Below are positions 40,324-49,501 of a DNA stretch of 64,000 bases, piece by piece; positions within the stretch are counted from its first letter, which is position 1; each line of letters begins with the position of its first letter. The notes under the pieces were generated by a model. That model saw nothing but the letters and a program-made list of their open reading frames with translations. It did no database searches and had not been told where the DNA came from. Origin of the DNA: Pascua guehoae (Eukaryota > Basidiomycota > Tremellomycetes > Trichosporonales > Trichosporonaceae); NCBI GenBank assembly GCA_001600415.1, contig BCJX01000003.1:2071356-2135355 (forward strand). The letters are read 5' to 3'. A program made the translations under genes and the position numbers.

Positions 40324-40831
40324 AGGATATTTGAGAGGAGGAAGACTAACACATGCTGCTTGCTGGTGAGCTGCGAGTCTGTTCTCCGCGACAATTGGCG
40401 TATTGACAATGATCAATAACAGTGGGTGCACTGTGCAGAGCTGTGGCCGCTGGCCGATGAAGCATTCGAGGTTCTGAATGCCAGGCTGGACGCTAGTACT
40501 GTACTGCACCCAGAGCGAGCGCGACTGGGCACAGAATGCATTACGGCAGTGACCACAAGGCAAGGAAGGGTGTTTGGTTCTAGAAGATCACGTGGTTTTA
40601 TCACGGAAGCGGCAAGAACGTGTATTTTAGGAGCGAGGTGACAAGCCAGTGCGGTATGACGGAAGCGCGTGACGTGTGTTGATGATGATCTTGGCGAAGC
40701 TTAATTCATCTTGCCCCGCCACCCAGCCACCACATGTACCGCCCCATGTTGCCACTGCCCCTGCCCCCCAGTTTACCTGTTTACCACTACCTCGTCTCCT
40801 GTCAACTATTGTACATACTCTACTTGCCACC
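40324..40831. other. Spacer before the DUF2235 gene
   Basis: No gene is supported. Both strands have unremarkable open frames. Confidence 0.5.
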
Positions 40832-42214
40832 ATGCCTCAGGCGATCCACAAGCGACTGATCATGTGCTGCGACGGCACGTGGAACGACGCCGACAGCGAG
40901 GATGACAGCCCGACGAATGTGACGCGAATGACGCGCCTGTTTTCCCTTTCGTGCAACGACGGATCGGTGCAGATTGTCAACTATCAGTCTGGCGTAGGCA
41001 CGGGCAGCAACACTGTCGACACGCTGATTGGCGGTGCCTTCGGTGTGGGTGTGGCGCAGCGTGTGCGGGACGTCTACTATTTCATTGCGCAAAACTACTG
41101 CGAGGGAGACGACATTATCCTGGTCGGTTTTTCGCGCGGGGCGTTTACTGCGCGGTCTGTTGCTGGGCTCATTGGGTCGATTGGGCTCCTTACGCGTGAC
41201 GGAATGGAGGATTTCTACCCCATCTTTGAGGACATGGAGTCGTGGAACCAGCCGTCGTACAATGACCCGTTCCCCGAGCGGCCTTTCCCCGACAAGCCCA
41301 CTGGGCCACTCGCTGGGCCGCTGTACCGGCAGAAGCTCGAGGAGCTCGGCCTCACACGTACAGGTGTCAATGTCAAGGCGGTCGCCGTCTGGGACACGGT
41401 CGGCAGTCTCGGCATCCCCCAGACGGCCATGATGCACCGGCTGGGCCTGCAGCCCAATGCCCAGTGGTACCAATTCTTCGACACGAGTCTCTCAAACGTC
41501 ATTCTCCACGCGTTCCAGGCCCTCGCGCTCGACGAGGTTCGACCCCCGTTTGCACCCGCCGTCTGGGAGCGCCTCGGCGACAATACCAACACCGAGCTGC
41601 GGCAGTGCTGGTTCCCTGGCGCCCACAGCAATGTCGGCGGCGGAAAGCCCGACCAGGGCGTCGCCGACATTACGCTCGCGTGGATGATGGACCAGCTCGC
41701 CAGTGTCGGCGTCGAGTTTGACGCCCAAGCAGTCGCCAAGCAGTTTTCGTCCACCGAAGCGTGGTACCACAAACACCCCACACAGGCCATCTGGGCAACC
41801 CCAGACGTCTACGACCACTTCAAGCCCGTCCGCCCCTGGTCCCTCGGCTCCATCACCAGCAGCAACAATTTCATCTACAAGTTTGCCGGCACTCTCATCC
41901 GCACCCCAGGCTGCTACAAGCAAGTCGACCCGCGCACACTCAAGGCAAAAGACGCCTATCTTCAGAACACAAACGAGACTGTCCACCCTTGCGTCCGTGT
42001 CCGGCTCGGCTGTGGCGGCCTCGGTCTCAACGACAAGGCAAAGTGGGACGCACCCGCCCTCAAACACTGGCAGTACAAGGATGGCGCATGGGAGTATACC
42101 GGCAAGGAGAAGATTCCAGTCACGCGTCTCCCAGAGGCGCAGCTTGGCCCCTTTGAGATGCAGCTCTTGGACGCAACAAAGTCCAAGTCGCTCCTCGAAA
42201 AGGGTCCCAACTAA
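40832..42214 (+). CDS. DUF2235 (Tle1-like) alpha/beta hydrolase
   Basis: A single exon of 460 residues from MPQAIHKRLIMCCDGTWND; the frame is open upstream to 40676, but that part lacks family similarity. KRLIMCCDGTWND is the family opening, followed by GVGTG. The nucleophile elbow is GFSRGAF (99-105, serine 101), the G-x-S-x-G of the superfamily that includes the bacterial phospholipase effector Tle1. VAVWDTVGSLG and CWFPGAHSNVGGG are the conserved blocks that normally supply the aspartate and histidine. Fungal genomes often carry many such genes of unknown substrate. No signal peptide or membrane segment is visible. Confidence 0.85.
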   Translation: MPQAIHKRLIMCCDGTWNDADSEDDSPTNVTRMTRLFSLSCNDGSVQIVNYQSGVGTGSNTVDTLIGGAFGVGVAQRVRDVYYFIAQNYCEGDDIILVGFSRGAFTARSVAGLIGSIGLLTRDGMEDFYPIFEDMESWNQPSYNDPFPERPFPDKPTGPLAGPLYRQKLEELGLTRTGVNVKAVAVWDTVGSLGIPQTAMMHRLGLQPNAQWYQFFDTSLSNVILHAFQALALDEVRPPFAPAVWERLGDNTNTELRQCWFPGAHSNVGGGKPDQGVADITLAWMMDQLASVGVEFDAQAVAKQFSSTEAWYHKHPTQAIWATPDVYDHFKPVRPWSLGSITSSNNFIYKFAGTLIRTPGCYKQVDPRTLKAKDAYLQNTNETVHPCVRVRLGCGGLGLNDKAKWDAPALKHWQYKDGAWEYTGKEKIPVTRLPEAQLGPFEMQLLDATKSKSLLEKGPN

Positions 42215-42632
42215 GTGGCACAGTAATTGGTGGCACACGAAGAAGCAAGGAGGACGGGTAGTAATCAGTGACACGCAAAGCAAGCAACAGTAACACACGT
42301 AGAAATAAGTAACGCAAGAAGCAAGTAACACACGTACAAAGTAACACAAGTATGAGGTAACGAATGTAATGCATCCTGTAACGACGGCTGAGACATGGAC
42401 CTGGTCTGGACCTGCACGAGCAAAGTGTCAAACCTGTCTACGATCCTCTGCCCTGTCACAGTGCATTCTGGCACTCAAGGCGCCACCTGGTTAGCAGCAG
42501 TGTGTCAATGAGCAGCGCGGACGGCTACTTCTTTCACCCTTTCTCAATCTTCCATGACACATCTACTTCTGCCTTTCATTGTTCTACTTCGTCTGATCAC
42601 ATTTTGACTTCTAAACTCCCAACTTTATTCTC
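42215..42632. other. 3' spacer with AAGTAAC repeats
   Basis: Between the convergent DUF2235 and F-box-like genes, about 42265-42370 is rich in imperfect AAGTAACACACGTA-type words. No gene is seen. Confidence 0.5.
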
Positions 42633-44540
42633 TCACGGACCACCTGGGCGCTCCGGGAAGAGAATCGTCTCGTCGACGACCAACGCCTTGGACACCGTGC
42701 CGAGCTCGCGGTACACCATCTGTATATTGTACTGCTCCCCGCCGACGGCCGCACGATAATCGGCGTGCGACATTAACGAGATTTCCCGAGCGAGGCGGGC
42801 GGCTTCGTCTGCGTCCATTGGTGTCGCGTTGTTGGCGTTTGGGGCGCTCTCCCCTTGGTCGGCGTTGTCGCCGTCGTTCATAGCGTTTGTACCGTCCTCT
42901 GCGCCGTCCTCATGGCTGTCCTCATCGTTGTCCTCTTCCTCATCGCTGTCTGAACTCGACAGGATCACCGCTGTGGACTCGACAAACCTCTCGCGGAGCT
43001 CGTCGGGTAGCGTACGCGGAGGACACGCCATGACGGGCGCCGAGACGAGGTCAAAGCCCACAATCGTGACCTTTGCGTGAGGGAGGGTGCGGGCCACCAC
43101 TCTTGCGAGGTTTGTGAGCATGCCGATGTGTTCGGGCGGGCGGGGCTGGAACTGCTGCGCAAGGCGCATGAGGTCGGCGGGCGTGGGCATTGGCATGGGG
43201 AACGTCACGGGGATTGTGATGACGCCAGGCATGTTGGGGCCTTCGTCTTCCTGGTCGGTGTCTTCGCCTTCATGGTCGGTGTCGTGCTCATTCTCGTCCT
43301 CGTCCTGAGGCTCGTCCTCCGCCTTGTCGTCTTGTGTACTTGAGACTGGGGACCCAGGAGGGAATTGAGACTCGTCTGTCGGGGCTTGAACATTGGCAGG
43401 TGCCTCTGTTGCCGAGCTTGGACAAGAGTCCGAGGTAACGGTGGCTGCGTCCGTAGCTTCGTTGGCAGGCCTTGGACCAGCATCCTCGACCGTCTCGATT
43501 AATTCGGTGGTCTCAGCCTCACTTCTCGAACCGTCGCTGGACCCCATGTGCGAGTCGGCATCGCCCTCCGACGGCGGCCTAGAGCTGGCGTCGGGGTGGT
43601 GTCTCGGGATGGGGAAGAGGGCCACGACGACGTCTTCGAGTTTGGTCGTCATGTTGGTGAGCTTGAGGCCGAGGATCTCGTCGGGATCAATTGTCATGAG
43701 GAGCTGATCGTCGGGGGCGACGGGGTACGGGACACCCATATTGATGACGACTTTGGTGGCGCTCTTTGGAATCTGGAGCTCCATGTCCTTTTCGATGCCG
43801 ACCCAATTACACCAGAGGGAGACGACGAGGGGCGCGTCGAGGTCGAGCGCGTCGGGCGTCCACGTCCCCGCGAGCCCGGCCATGGGGAAGCGCAGGACCT
43901 TGACGTTCGTGAGGTGGCGCGTGATGGGCGCGAGAAAGCCGAGCGTGACTGGGAATGGCGAAAAGTTGTCTGCGTAAAAGTCGACAACGCGCACCCGGTT
44001 CAGGAGCGGCACCTCGGACTCGGGGATGACTGGCTCCACGTATGGGCTCTTGGACACAATCTTGCACGCCGCAAAGCGCGGGTTCTTGACGGGCATCCAC
44101 ACGCGGTCGACGCGCGTACGGAACGTCACGGGCCCCAGCTCGAGGGGAAGCTGGAGCGCGCCGTTGTACACTTCCACCTCGCCAAAGTGCGCCGCGAGGC
44201 AGAGATGCCGAGCACAGAACGAGTCGACGTGGTCGGTCACCGGGCGTGACAGGAGGCGCATGGTACGTAGGTCGGGCGGGAGGAGCTCGGACAAGATGGC
44301 GTCCACAATGTGTGGAAACTGCTCCGTGTCGAGCACCGCCGAGATTGATGTACCCTCTGCCGGTTGCCAGGCCCCGGGCGGCGCGTGCCCCTCACCTTCC
44401 GTCGCTGAGGGGGGTTCTTCCATGGCCGAGGGGTGGTCTTCCGTCGCCGAGACGGAGCGCTTGTGCCACGGGCCCGACTTTGAGCGGCTCTTGAGCCGCT
44501 GGACACGCTGGCGGATCGACTCGACCACGGCGGACGGCAT
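42633..44540 (-). CDS. FPHIV F-box-like protein 3, intronless
   Basis: A single exon; from MPSAVVESIRQRVQR it encodes 635 residues (16 more if the upstream ATG at 44588 is used). FPHIVDAILSE...LRTMRLLSRPVTDHVDSFCARHLCLA begins at residue 75 and matches the two genes at 34848-36620 and 36792-37979. After leucine-rich segments (LTNVKVLRFPMAG, LKLTNMTTKLEDV) comes a long acidic low-complexity insert (about 330-430, rich in E, D, S, T), then LARVVARTLPHAKVTIVGFD, the counterpart of IASIIPNVMVSVVGAD and MATLLPKVKCRVVGL in the paralogs. The shared C-terminal segment shows that the family similarity covers the whole protein, not only the F-box-like motif. Function is unknown. Confidence 0.68.
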   Translation of the reverse strand: MPSAVVESIRQRVQRLKSRSKSGPWHKRSVSATEDHPSAMEEPPSATEGEGHAPPGAWQPAEGTSISAVLDTEQFPHIVDAILSELLPPDLRTMRLLSRPVTDHVDSFCARHLCLAAHFGEVEVYNGALQLPLELGPVTFRTRVDRVWMPVKNPRFAACKIVSKSPYVEPVIPESEVPLLNRVRVVDFYADNFSPFPVTLGFLAPITRHLTNVKVLRFPMAGLAGTWTPDALDLDAPLVVSLWCNWVGIEKDMELQIPKSATKVVINMGVPYPVAPDDQLLMTIDPDEILGLKLTNMTTKLEDVVVALFPIPRHHPDASSRPPSEGDADSHMGSSDGSRSEAETTELIETVEDAGPRPANEATDAATVTSDSCPSSATEAPANVQAPTDESQFPPGSPVSSTQDDKAEDEPQDEDENEHDTDHEGEDTDQEDEGPNMPGVITIPVTFPMPMPTPADLMRLAQQFQPRPPEHIGMLTNLARVVARTLPHAKVTIVGFDLVSAPVMACPPRTLPDELRERFVESTAVILSSSDSDEEEDNDEDSHEDGAEDGTNAMNDGDNADQGESAPNANNATPMDADEAARLAREISLMSHADYRAAVGGEQYNIQMVYRELGTVSKALVVDETILFPERPGGP

Positions 44541-44765
44541 GGTGTGCTGCAAAGTGAACAAGTGGGTGATTGAGAGATGGCAAGTCAACGTCAGCGTGGT
44601 TGACGGGTTTTATCTTGAAGTGTCCACCTGAAACGAGGTGAGCATCGCCACTTTCACCCGTTCATCGCCACCCAGCATCGCCACCCCCTGGCCGTCATTG
44701 TACAGTAGTATCCAACCGTCAACTGTGGTCCAGACCGAGTCGAGTCAAACTAGCTGCCGTGCATC

Positions 44766-45147
44766 CTAAACCTTCTGAATTATCGTCAGCTGCTGGAACG
44801 CCTGGGCATGCATACCTGTTGCCTCTGTGGAGTTGTGGAAGAAGCGTCCGAGGCGACCATCCTTGACGTCCCGCATTTGCCACTCAGGCACTTCTGGTGC
44901 CTGGCAGCCGAGTCAGCCCGTTGACGCTAGTCACCTGCGGTTGGGGGTCTTCCCACCTATGGACGTCGACCGGTTCTTCGCCAGTTCGCACACTGAACGG
45001 AAGGGACACGCAGGGACATTGTACAGAGAGGTGGGTAGTTGGGCACTCGGCAGGCTGCCCGGTTGCTATCCAAGGTTCGCCACCCCTGTCGTTATTGCGG
45101 CGGTTGCGACATACCATGGCGGTGATGGTCTCTTCTTCTCGACTCAC
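44766..45147 (-). CDS. Hypothetical small protein
   Basis: A two-exon model (45147-44935 and 44900-44766) with a 34-base intron (GTGACT donor, CTGAC branch, CCAG acceptor) encodes 115 residues. The best-looking part is the end: VHRWEDPQPQ, then APEVPEWQMRDVKDGRLGRF and EATGMHAQAFQQL. The N-terminal half is doubtful and the true start may lie in a different exon. No family is recognised. Confidence 0.4.
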
Positions 45148-45191
45148 AGTCGGGTCTACCTGATACCATACTCTATGCTACAAATCTATAT

Positions 45192-46162
45192 CTACGCCGC
45201 AACCTTGTCCCCGCTGGCAGCCTGAGCCTTCTCCTCAAACTTCTTCTTCATCTCAAAGTAATTCGAGTGAAGGCCGCACTCGCTCTTGGCCTTTCCCTGC
45301 CAGCGTCCGGAACGCTCTCCGGCGTCGCCCGCGTTGGGATCCGGGACGGCTGTCGAGTGCCAGTCGCCGATAGAGCGGTACCCCTTGTCCAGGAGGGGGT
45401 TGTATGGCACGCCCTCTGCGTCGACATAGTCCTTGACCTGCTTGAACGACCACGAGATCAGGGGGTTGACCTTGATCAATCCCCGCTCGTCGACCTCGAG
45501 CACCGTCAGGTCGGCGCGGTCCGCGCCCTGGCTCCGCCGCCGCCCCGTAATCACCGCCCGCACGCCGAGCTCGCTGTACGCGCGTGCTGCAGGCTCGACC
45601 TTGACCAGGTAGTCGTAGCTGCCCTCGTCCGTCTCCCACAGCCGCTCGCCGTACTTGGCCGTAAACTCGTCCGCAGTCGACACGCCAGGAGGCGTGTATG
45701 TGTTCAACGGCGCGAGGTAGGTGTCGGCAGCAGTCTGTGCGAGCTCGACCGTCTCCGGGAAGTGGTGCAGCGTGTCGAGGAAGATCTGGACCAGTGTCAG
45801 CAAGTCGTCCCGACGGCTGGAAGCTGTAAGAGTGTGGGACTTACAAGAGGCACGAGGTGCGTCTCCTCGCGGTCCATCGAGATCTTGGACACCATGTCGA
45901 GCGCGGCAAGACCAGTCCTAATCGTCAGCTTTGGGCCATCGGGGTCACCTCCACAAGCCGCCTCTGGCACGTTCGGGTATGCGACAGAACACGCGCGATG
46001 GACATGCTAAACTCACAATCCAAACGCCGTGGTCTGGTACAGGCCGTCCAGGTTGTCAATCGCCCATGCCAACACTTCCTGCGGCGTCTTGCCGTCCAGC
46101 TCCTTGTTGAACTGGGCAATCTGCTCGGGCGTGTACTGCGTCTGGAGCTTGTCGTCGGACAT
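45192..46162 (-). CDS. MET16: Phosphoadenosine phosphosulfate (PAPS) reductase
   Basis: It reduces PAPS to sulfite with thioredoxin in sulfate assimilation. Exons 46162-46017, 45917-45845 and 45785-45192 encode 270 residues. Blocks seen include TGLAALDMVSKIS, IFLDTLHHFPET, the substrate-binding GRRRSQGADR and NPLISWSFKQV. The catalytic ECGLH motif (cysteine about 243) is intact near the C-terminus. The absence of the extra cysteine pairs of bacterial APS reductases supports PAPS specificity. The start MSDDKLQTQYTPEQ fits the family length. Confidence 0.92.
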
Positions 46163-46656
46163 TTTGAATGTGGAGGGGAGGGAGGTTGTTGATTCAAGAC
46201 AGGGAGATGTGGTGCTGATGGGGGCTATGCCGATGGGTGCTGAGAGACTGGGCGGCCGCTTTATACGTTGTCAATGTGCGCAACAAGTGGTGGTGACCAG
46301 GCGACGAGGATGAAGTGTTGGTCAGCGCATTATCAAAGCCTGTGGTTGGGAGCATGCATCGGTCAGCATGAGAGAACATTTGGGTCAATGATGTTCATCA
46401 CGCCATCCCCCACTGGCCCGCAATTCCCAAACCCAGAAAAAATTGGGGCTCCACAGCCGCGAAAACAATCTCAAGATCGCTCCTCAGTTCCGGCAGTGCG
46501 GCTCGTTTCTGGGTTTTATGGAATTGCCGGCGTCTGTGGCTTGCATGGCGTGCACATACATGTTGACGAGCATGCCATACTTTATTCTCTCGACAACGTC
46601 ACGAACAGCTACCGTGCATCACGAATTCCCCCATCCACTCCATGCAATGCATCGTC
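46163..46656. other. Intergenic
   Basis: Promoter of the PAPS reductase and 3' flank of GRC3; no further gene is supported. A long plus-strand frame from 46268 is antisense to GRC3. Confidence 0.5.
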
Positions 46657-49180
46657 CTACATGCCCTTGCGCTGCAGGTTGCGCCTGAACCGCCGCTTGT
46701 CCCCGCCCACAGCGCCCGAGCCAGCCGCGTCAAAGAACGGCACGTCGTCCCAGCGCACACCCGCGAGCCCGTCCTCGCTGACACCGCCGCGCACGCGCCA
46801 GTCGAGCATGGCGCACGAGGGCAGCTCGAGTGCGCCGTTCCGCGCAATGGCAGAGGCGCGGGCCAGCTCTGACGCCCCCAGGGGGGTGAGGAGCTGCAGC
46901 TGGATGCCAGGTGCCGTTGCGCCGTCGTCGATGCGGACGGCCCGGATGAGTGCGAGGCCCATGAACGACGCCGTCTCGGGCACAGCCCGACCGGGGACGT
47001 ACACCTCGTCATCCTCGGGAGGAGTGGAGTCCTCGAGCAGTGCGACGAGGCTCCCGTTCAACGCTAATGCGAGGTCGGAGGGAAGGATCGCGTCGGCACC
47101 TTCGCCGAGGAGGAAGGCGCGCGAGAGGGGCGAACCGTGTCCAAGGCGCACGACCCATGGGTGCACGGCGAAGAGTGGGGCAGAGAAGTCCCACTGTATC
47201 TCGGGGCCGAGGCGCGCATTCATGTATGCGACCGTCGAGAGGGCACGCATGTCAGCGGCCGTGTACCGTGCTTGCAGAGGCGAGACCGGTGCGGGCTCCA
47301 AGGTGAAGACCTGTGGCGCCGAACGTGCAAGTCGGGGTGCCGGGGCATCCCACGGCGATACAAACGGAAGCTCGGATGTGTGGTGCACTGGGCTCGTGGT
47401 CCACCCGGCTCCGGCAGCCGCCGTTGGGACGGACTCCTCGGTCTCAAACGCAAACACATGCGTGGGCTCTGCGGCCGCCTCGATGGCGCGCATGAGATCC
47501 TCACCAAGGCCCTTGACCCACCCCTGCGTGTTGACAACGAGCGGGACGGCATCGTGCCTTCGCCACGAGCTGCCACCACCCGTGCTGCTGAAATGCCCAA
47601 CATGACCCGGTGTGTACTGCACTTCGTACTGGTAATGCGTGAGGAGGCTGTGTACAGCGGCCATGTACGCGTCAGGGCATGACTGGGGGCTCAGCTCGCC
47701 GAGATAATGGGCGCGCGCAGGGAGGCGGGGGTGCGTAAACGGCGGTCCAAAGACGGGCCGCTCGATCACCCACAGTCCGACAACGCCGCCGCACCCAAAC
47801 TCGCCCTGGCCGAGGTCACACTCGAGCCACGCAACGCGTGCAAAAGCGTCCAGGAGACGGTTGAGAGATGCACGGGCGAGAGAGGACTTGCCGCTCCGCT
47901 TCGGGCCCTTGACAAGCACAACAGGCACGTTGTCGTCAGGCGCCGGGCTGTCGTCGTCGTCATCGGGCGTTGGGGTTTGAGACAGAGATGCTAGTGCGTT
48001 GGACCATGATGGCGGTGTGCAATGCGCATAGACTGGAGTGGAGAACGAGAATGTCTGCATGTCAGCTAACGCGCAAGCGAGTAGTAGCTCACAGGATGGA
48101 CACCGCGGAGTCCCCAGACACCCTGGTCAGCGAGCCAGATGTTGCTGAACCCCGGTACCATGTCACCAGTCAAGCTCTCAATGCCTGTGAGGTTTTCCTG
48201 GATGACAAAGACGACATGGCTTGGGTCGAGGTAAAACTTCCTAGGCAGGCGGAAGGACGAGAGTGCTGGTGACTCGGCCGCTTCGCCCTCGGCCACTGTG
48301 AGGACGGGTGCTGGATGAGAAACGGGCGCAAACATTGGATACGACTCGACAGACTCCGCCGATGGGTGGATAAACGACGACAGAAGCGAGATGGAACCAC
48401 GAAGTGGGGTCACAGTGAAGGCTCCTGCGAGCTGTAGAGTCTACTCGTCAGTAATGTCCAACATTCGGAGCTCACGTCGTCTGGGCCAAGAGAGATGACC
48501 ACGCCCGGTCCTGGAGTCTTGATACCGGCTTTGGAGATGGCGGTTGCATCAACGTGCACTAGATTGATACCCTCCAAAGGCACGAATCGCGACGTACTGG
48601 GCCCAAGTGTTGCAGAACTAAGAGTCAGCTCACATCGTAAACGCGTTCCAAGAGCTCACCTGTTCGACCTAGACGGGCCCGCCTCCGCGCGAGGCGTTAC
48701 TGCACCCGACCATGTAGCTCCCATCTCTTCCTGCACGTCCTCCCCATCTTCACCACTGGACCCGTCGTCTGAGTTTCCATCATCACTTTCGATAGGGGCA
48801 CCAGGCGACCATCGCCTCCTGCGCCTTGCTGCCTTGGATGTCGGCTCGTCGGTTTCCGCGACTTCCTCGTCGGGAGCGGAGTAGTATCGTGATTGCTTCG
48901 ACGAGTCACCATTGCCCGTTTTTGTCGCCTTGTTCGCTTCCTTCTTCCCTGCCTTGTCCACCCTCCTCCGCTTGGATGGGGCTGAATGTTCTGAAGGGAG
49001 AGACACATCAGAGAACGAAGGCGATGGCGTGAGCTCCGGCTCAGGTGACGGCGACGGCGACTTGGGCTTGGGCTTGGGCTTGGGCTTGGGCTTGGAAGCG
49101 GCGCGCGTTGTCGGTCCCGCCGAGGGTGTCGATGCCGCGAGTGCAGCCTTTGCCGCTCTCCGGGCAGCGAGGGCAGACAT
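46657..49180 (-). CDS. GRC3: Polynucleotide 5'-hydroxyl kinase
   Basis: GRC3 phosphorylates RNA 5' ends in pre-rRNA ITS2 processing with Las1, in the nucleolus. Exons 49180-48660, 48617-48476, 48431-48093 and 48054-46657 encode 799 residues. The first 170 are basic, disordered and include a KPKPKPKPKPK run and SKRRRVDKAGKK (likely nuclear signal). TPGPGVVISLGPDD starts the folded N-domain. The Walker A loop is GPKRSGKSS (about 384-392), followed by VAWLECDLGQGEFGCGG, the kinase-family block, and PLVVNTQGWVKGLG. The C-terminus reads RFRRNLQRKGM. All key kinase residues are present. Confidence 0.9.
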
Positions 49181-49501
49181 GAGTGTAATATGGCAATGAG
49201 ACAGCAAGTGTTGGTCGCGTCGATTGTAGACGGGCGAGACCGAAACTTGCAAGTTTGGTGCAGGTCGAAATCTTGTGATGCTGTGGGGCCCCGGGATTTT
49301 CACGGCGAATTGGGCGGGAAGATGGGTCATGGCAGCAAATCGAGTCGGCCGTTTGTTGGACGCCGCCTGGAACAATCAACGAGGATCGCCATCGCTCGCA
49401 ACGTCCACAACATCTCTCTCTCTCTGTCACTCTCTCGCTCTCTCTTTCATCTTCCACCACTCGTTTAACCTACTTTCAGGCTTCAAGCCAGCCTCTACAC
49501 C
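49181..49501. promoter_or_regulatory. Divergent promoter between GRC3 and MES1
   Basis: The 321 bases between the two start codons include a CTCTCT-rich leader (about 49412-49446) upstream of the methionyl-tRNA synthetase ATG. Two ribosome- or translation-related genes share this bidirectional region. Confidence 0.55.

Noticed and set aside
43548..44249. Plus-strand 233-codon frame
   Set aside because: Lies entirely antisense to the FPHIV protein 3 exon and has no motif.
45267..46010. Plus-strand 247-codon frame over the PAPS reductase
   Set aside because: Antisense shadow of MET16, crossing its introns.
46268..47605. Plus-strand 445-codon frame
   Set aside because: Antisense to GRC3; serine/arginine-rich composition is typical of a shadow frame.
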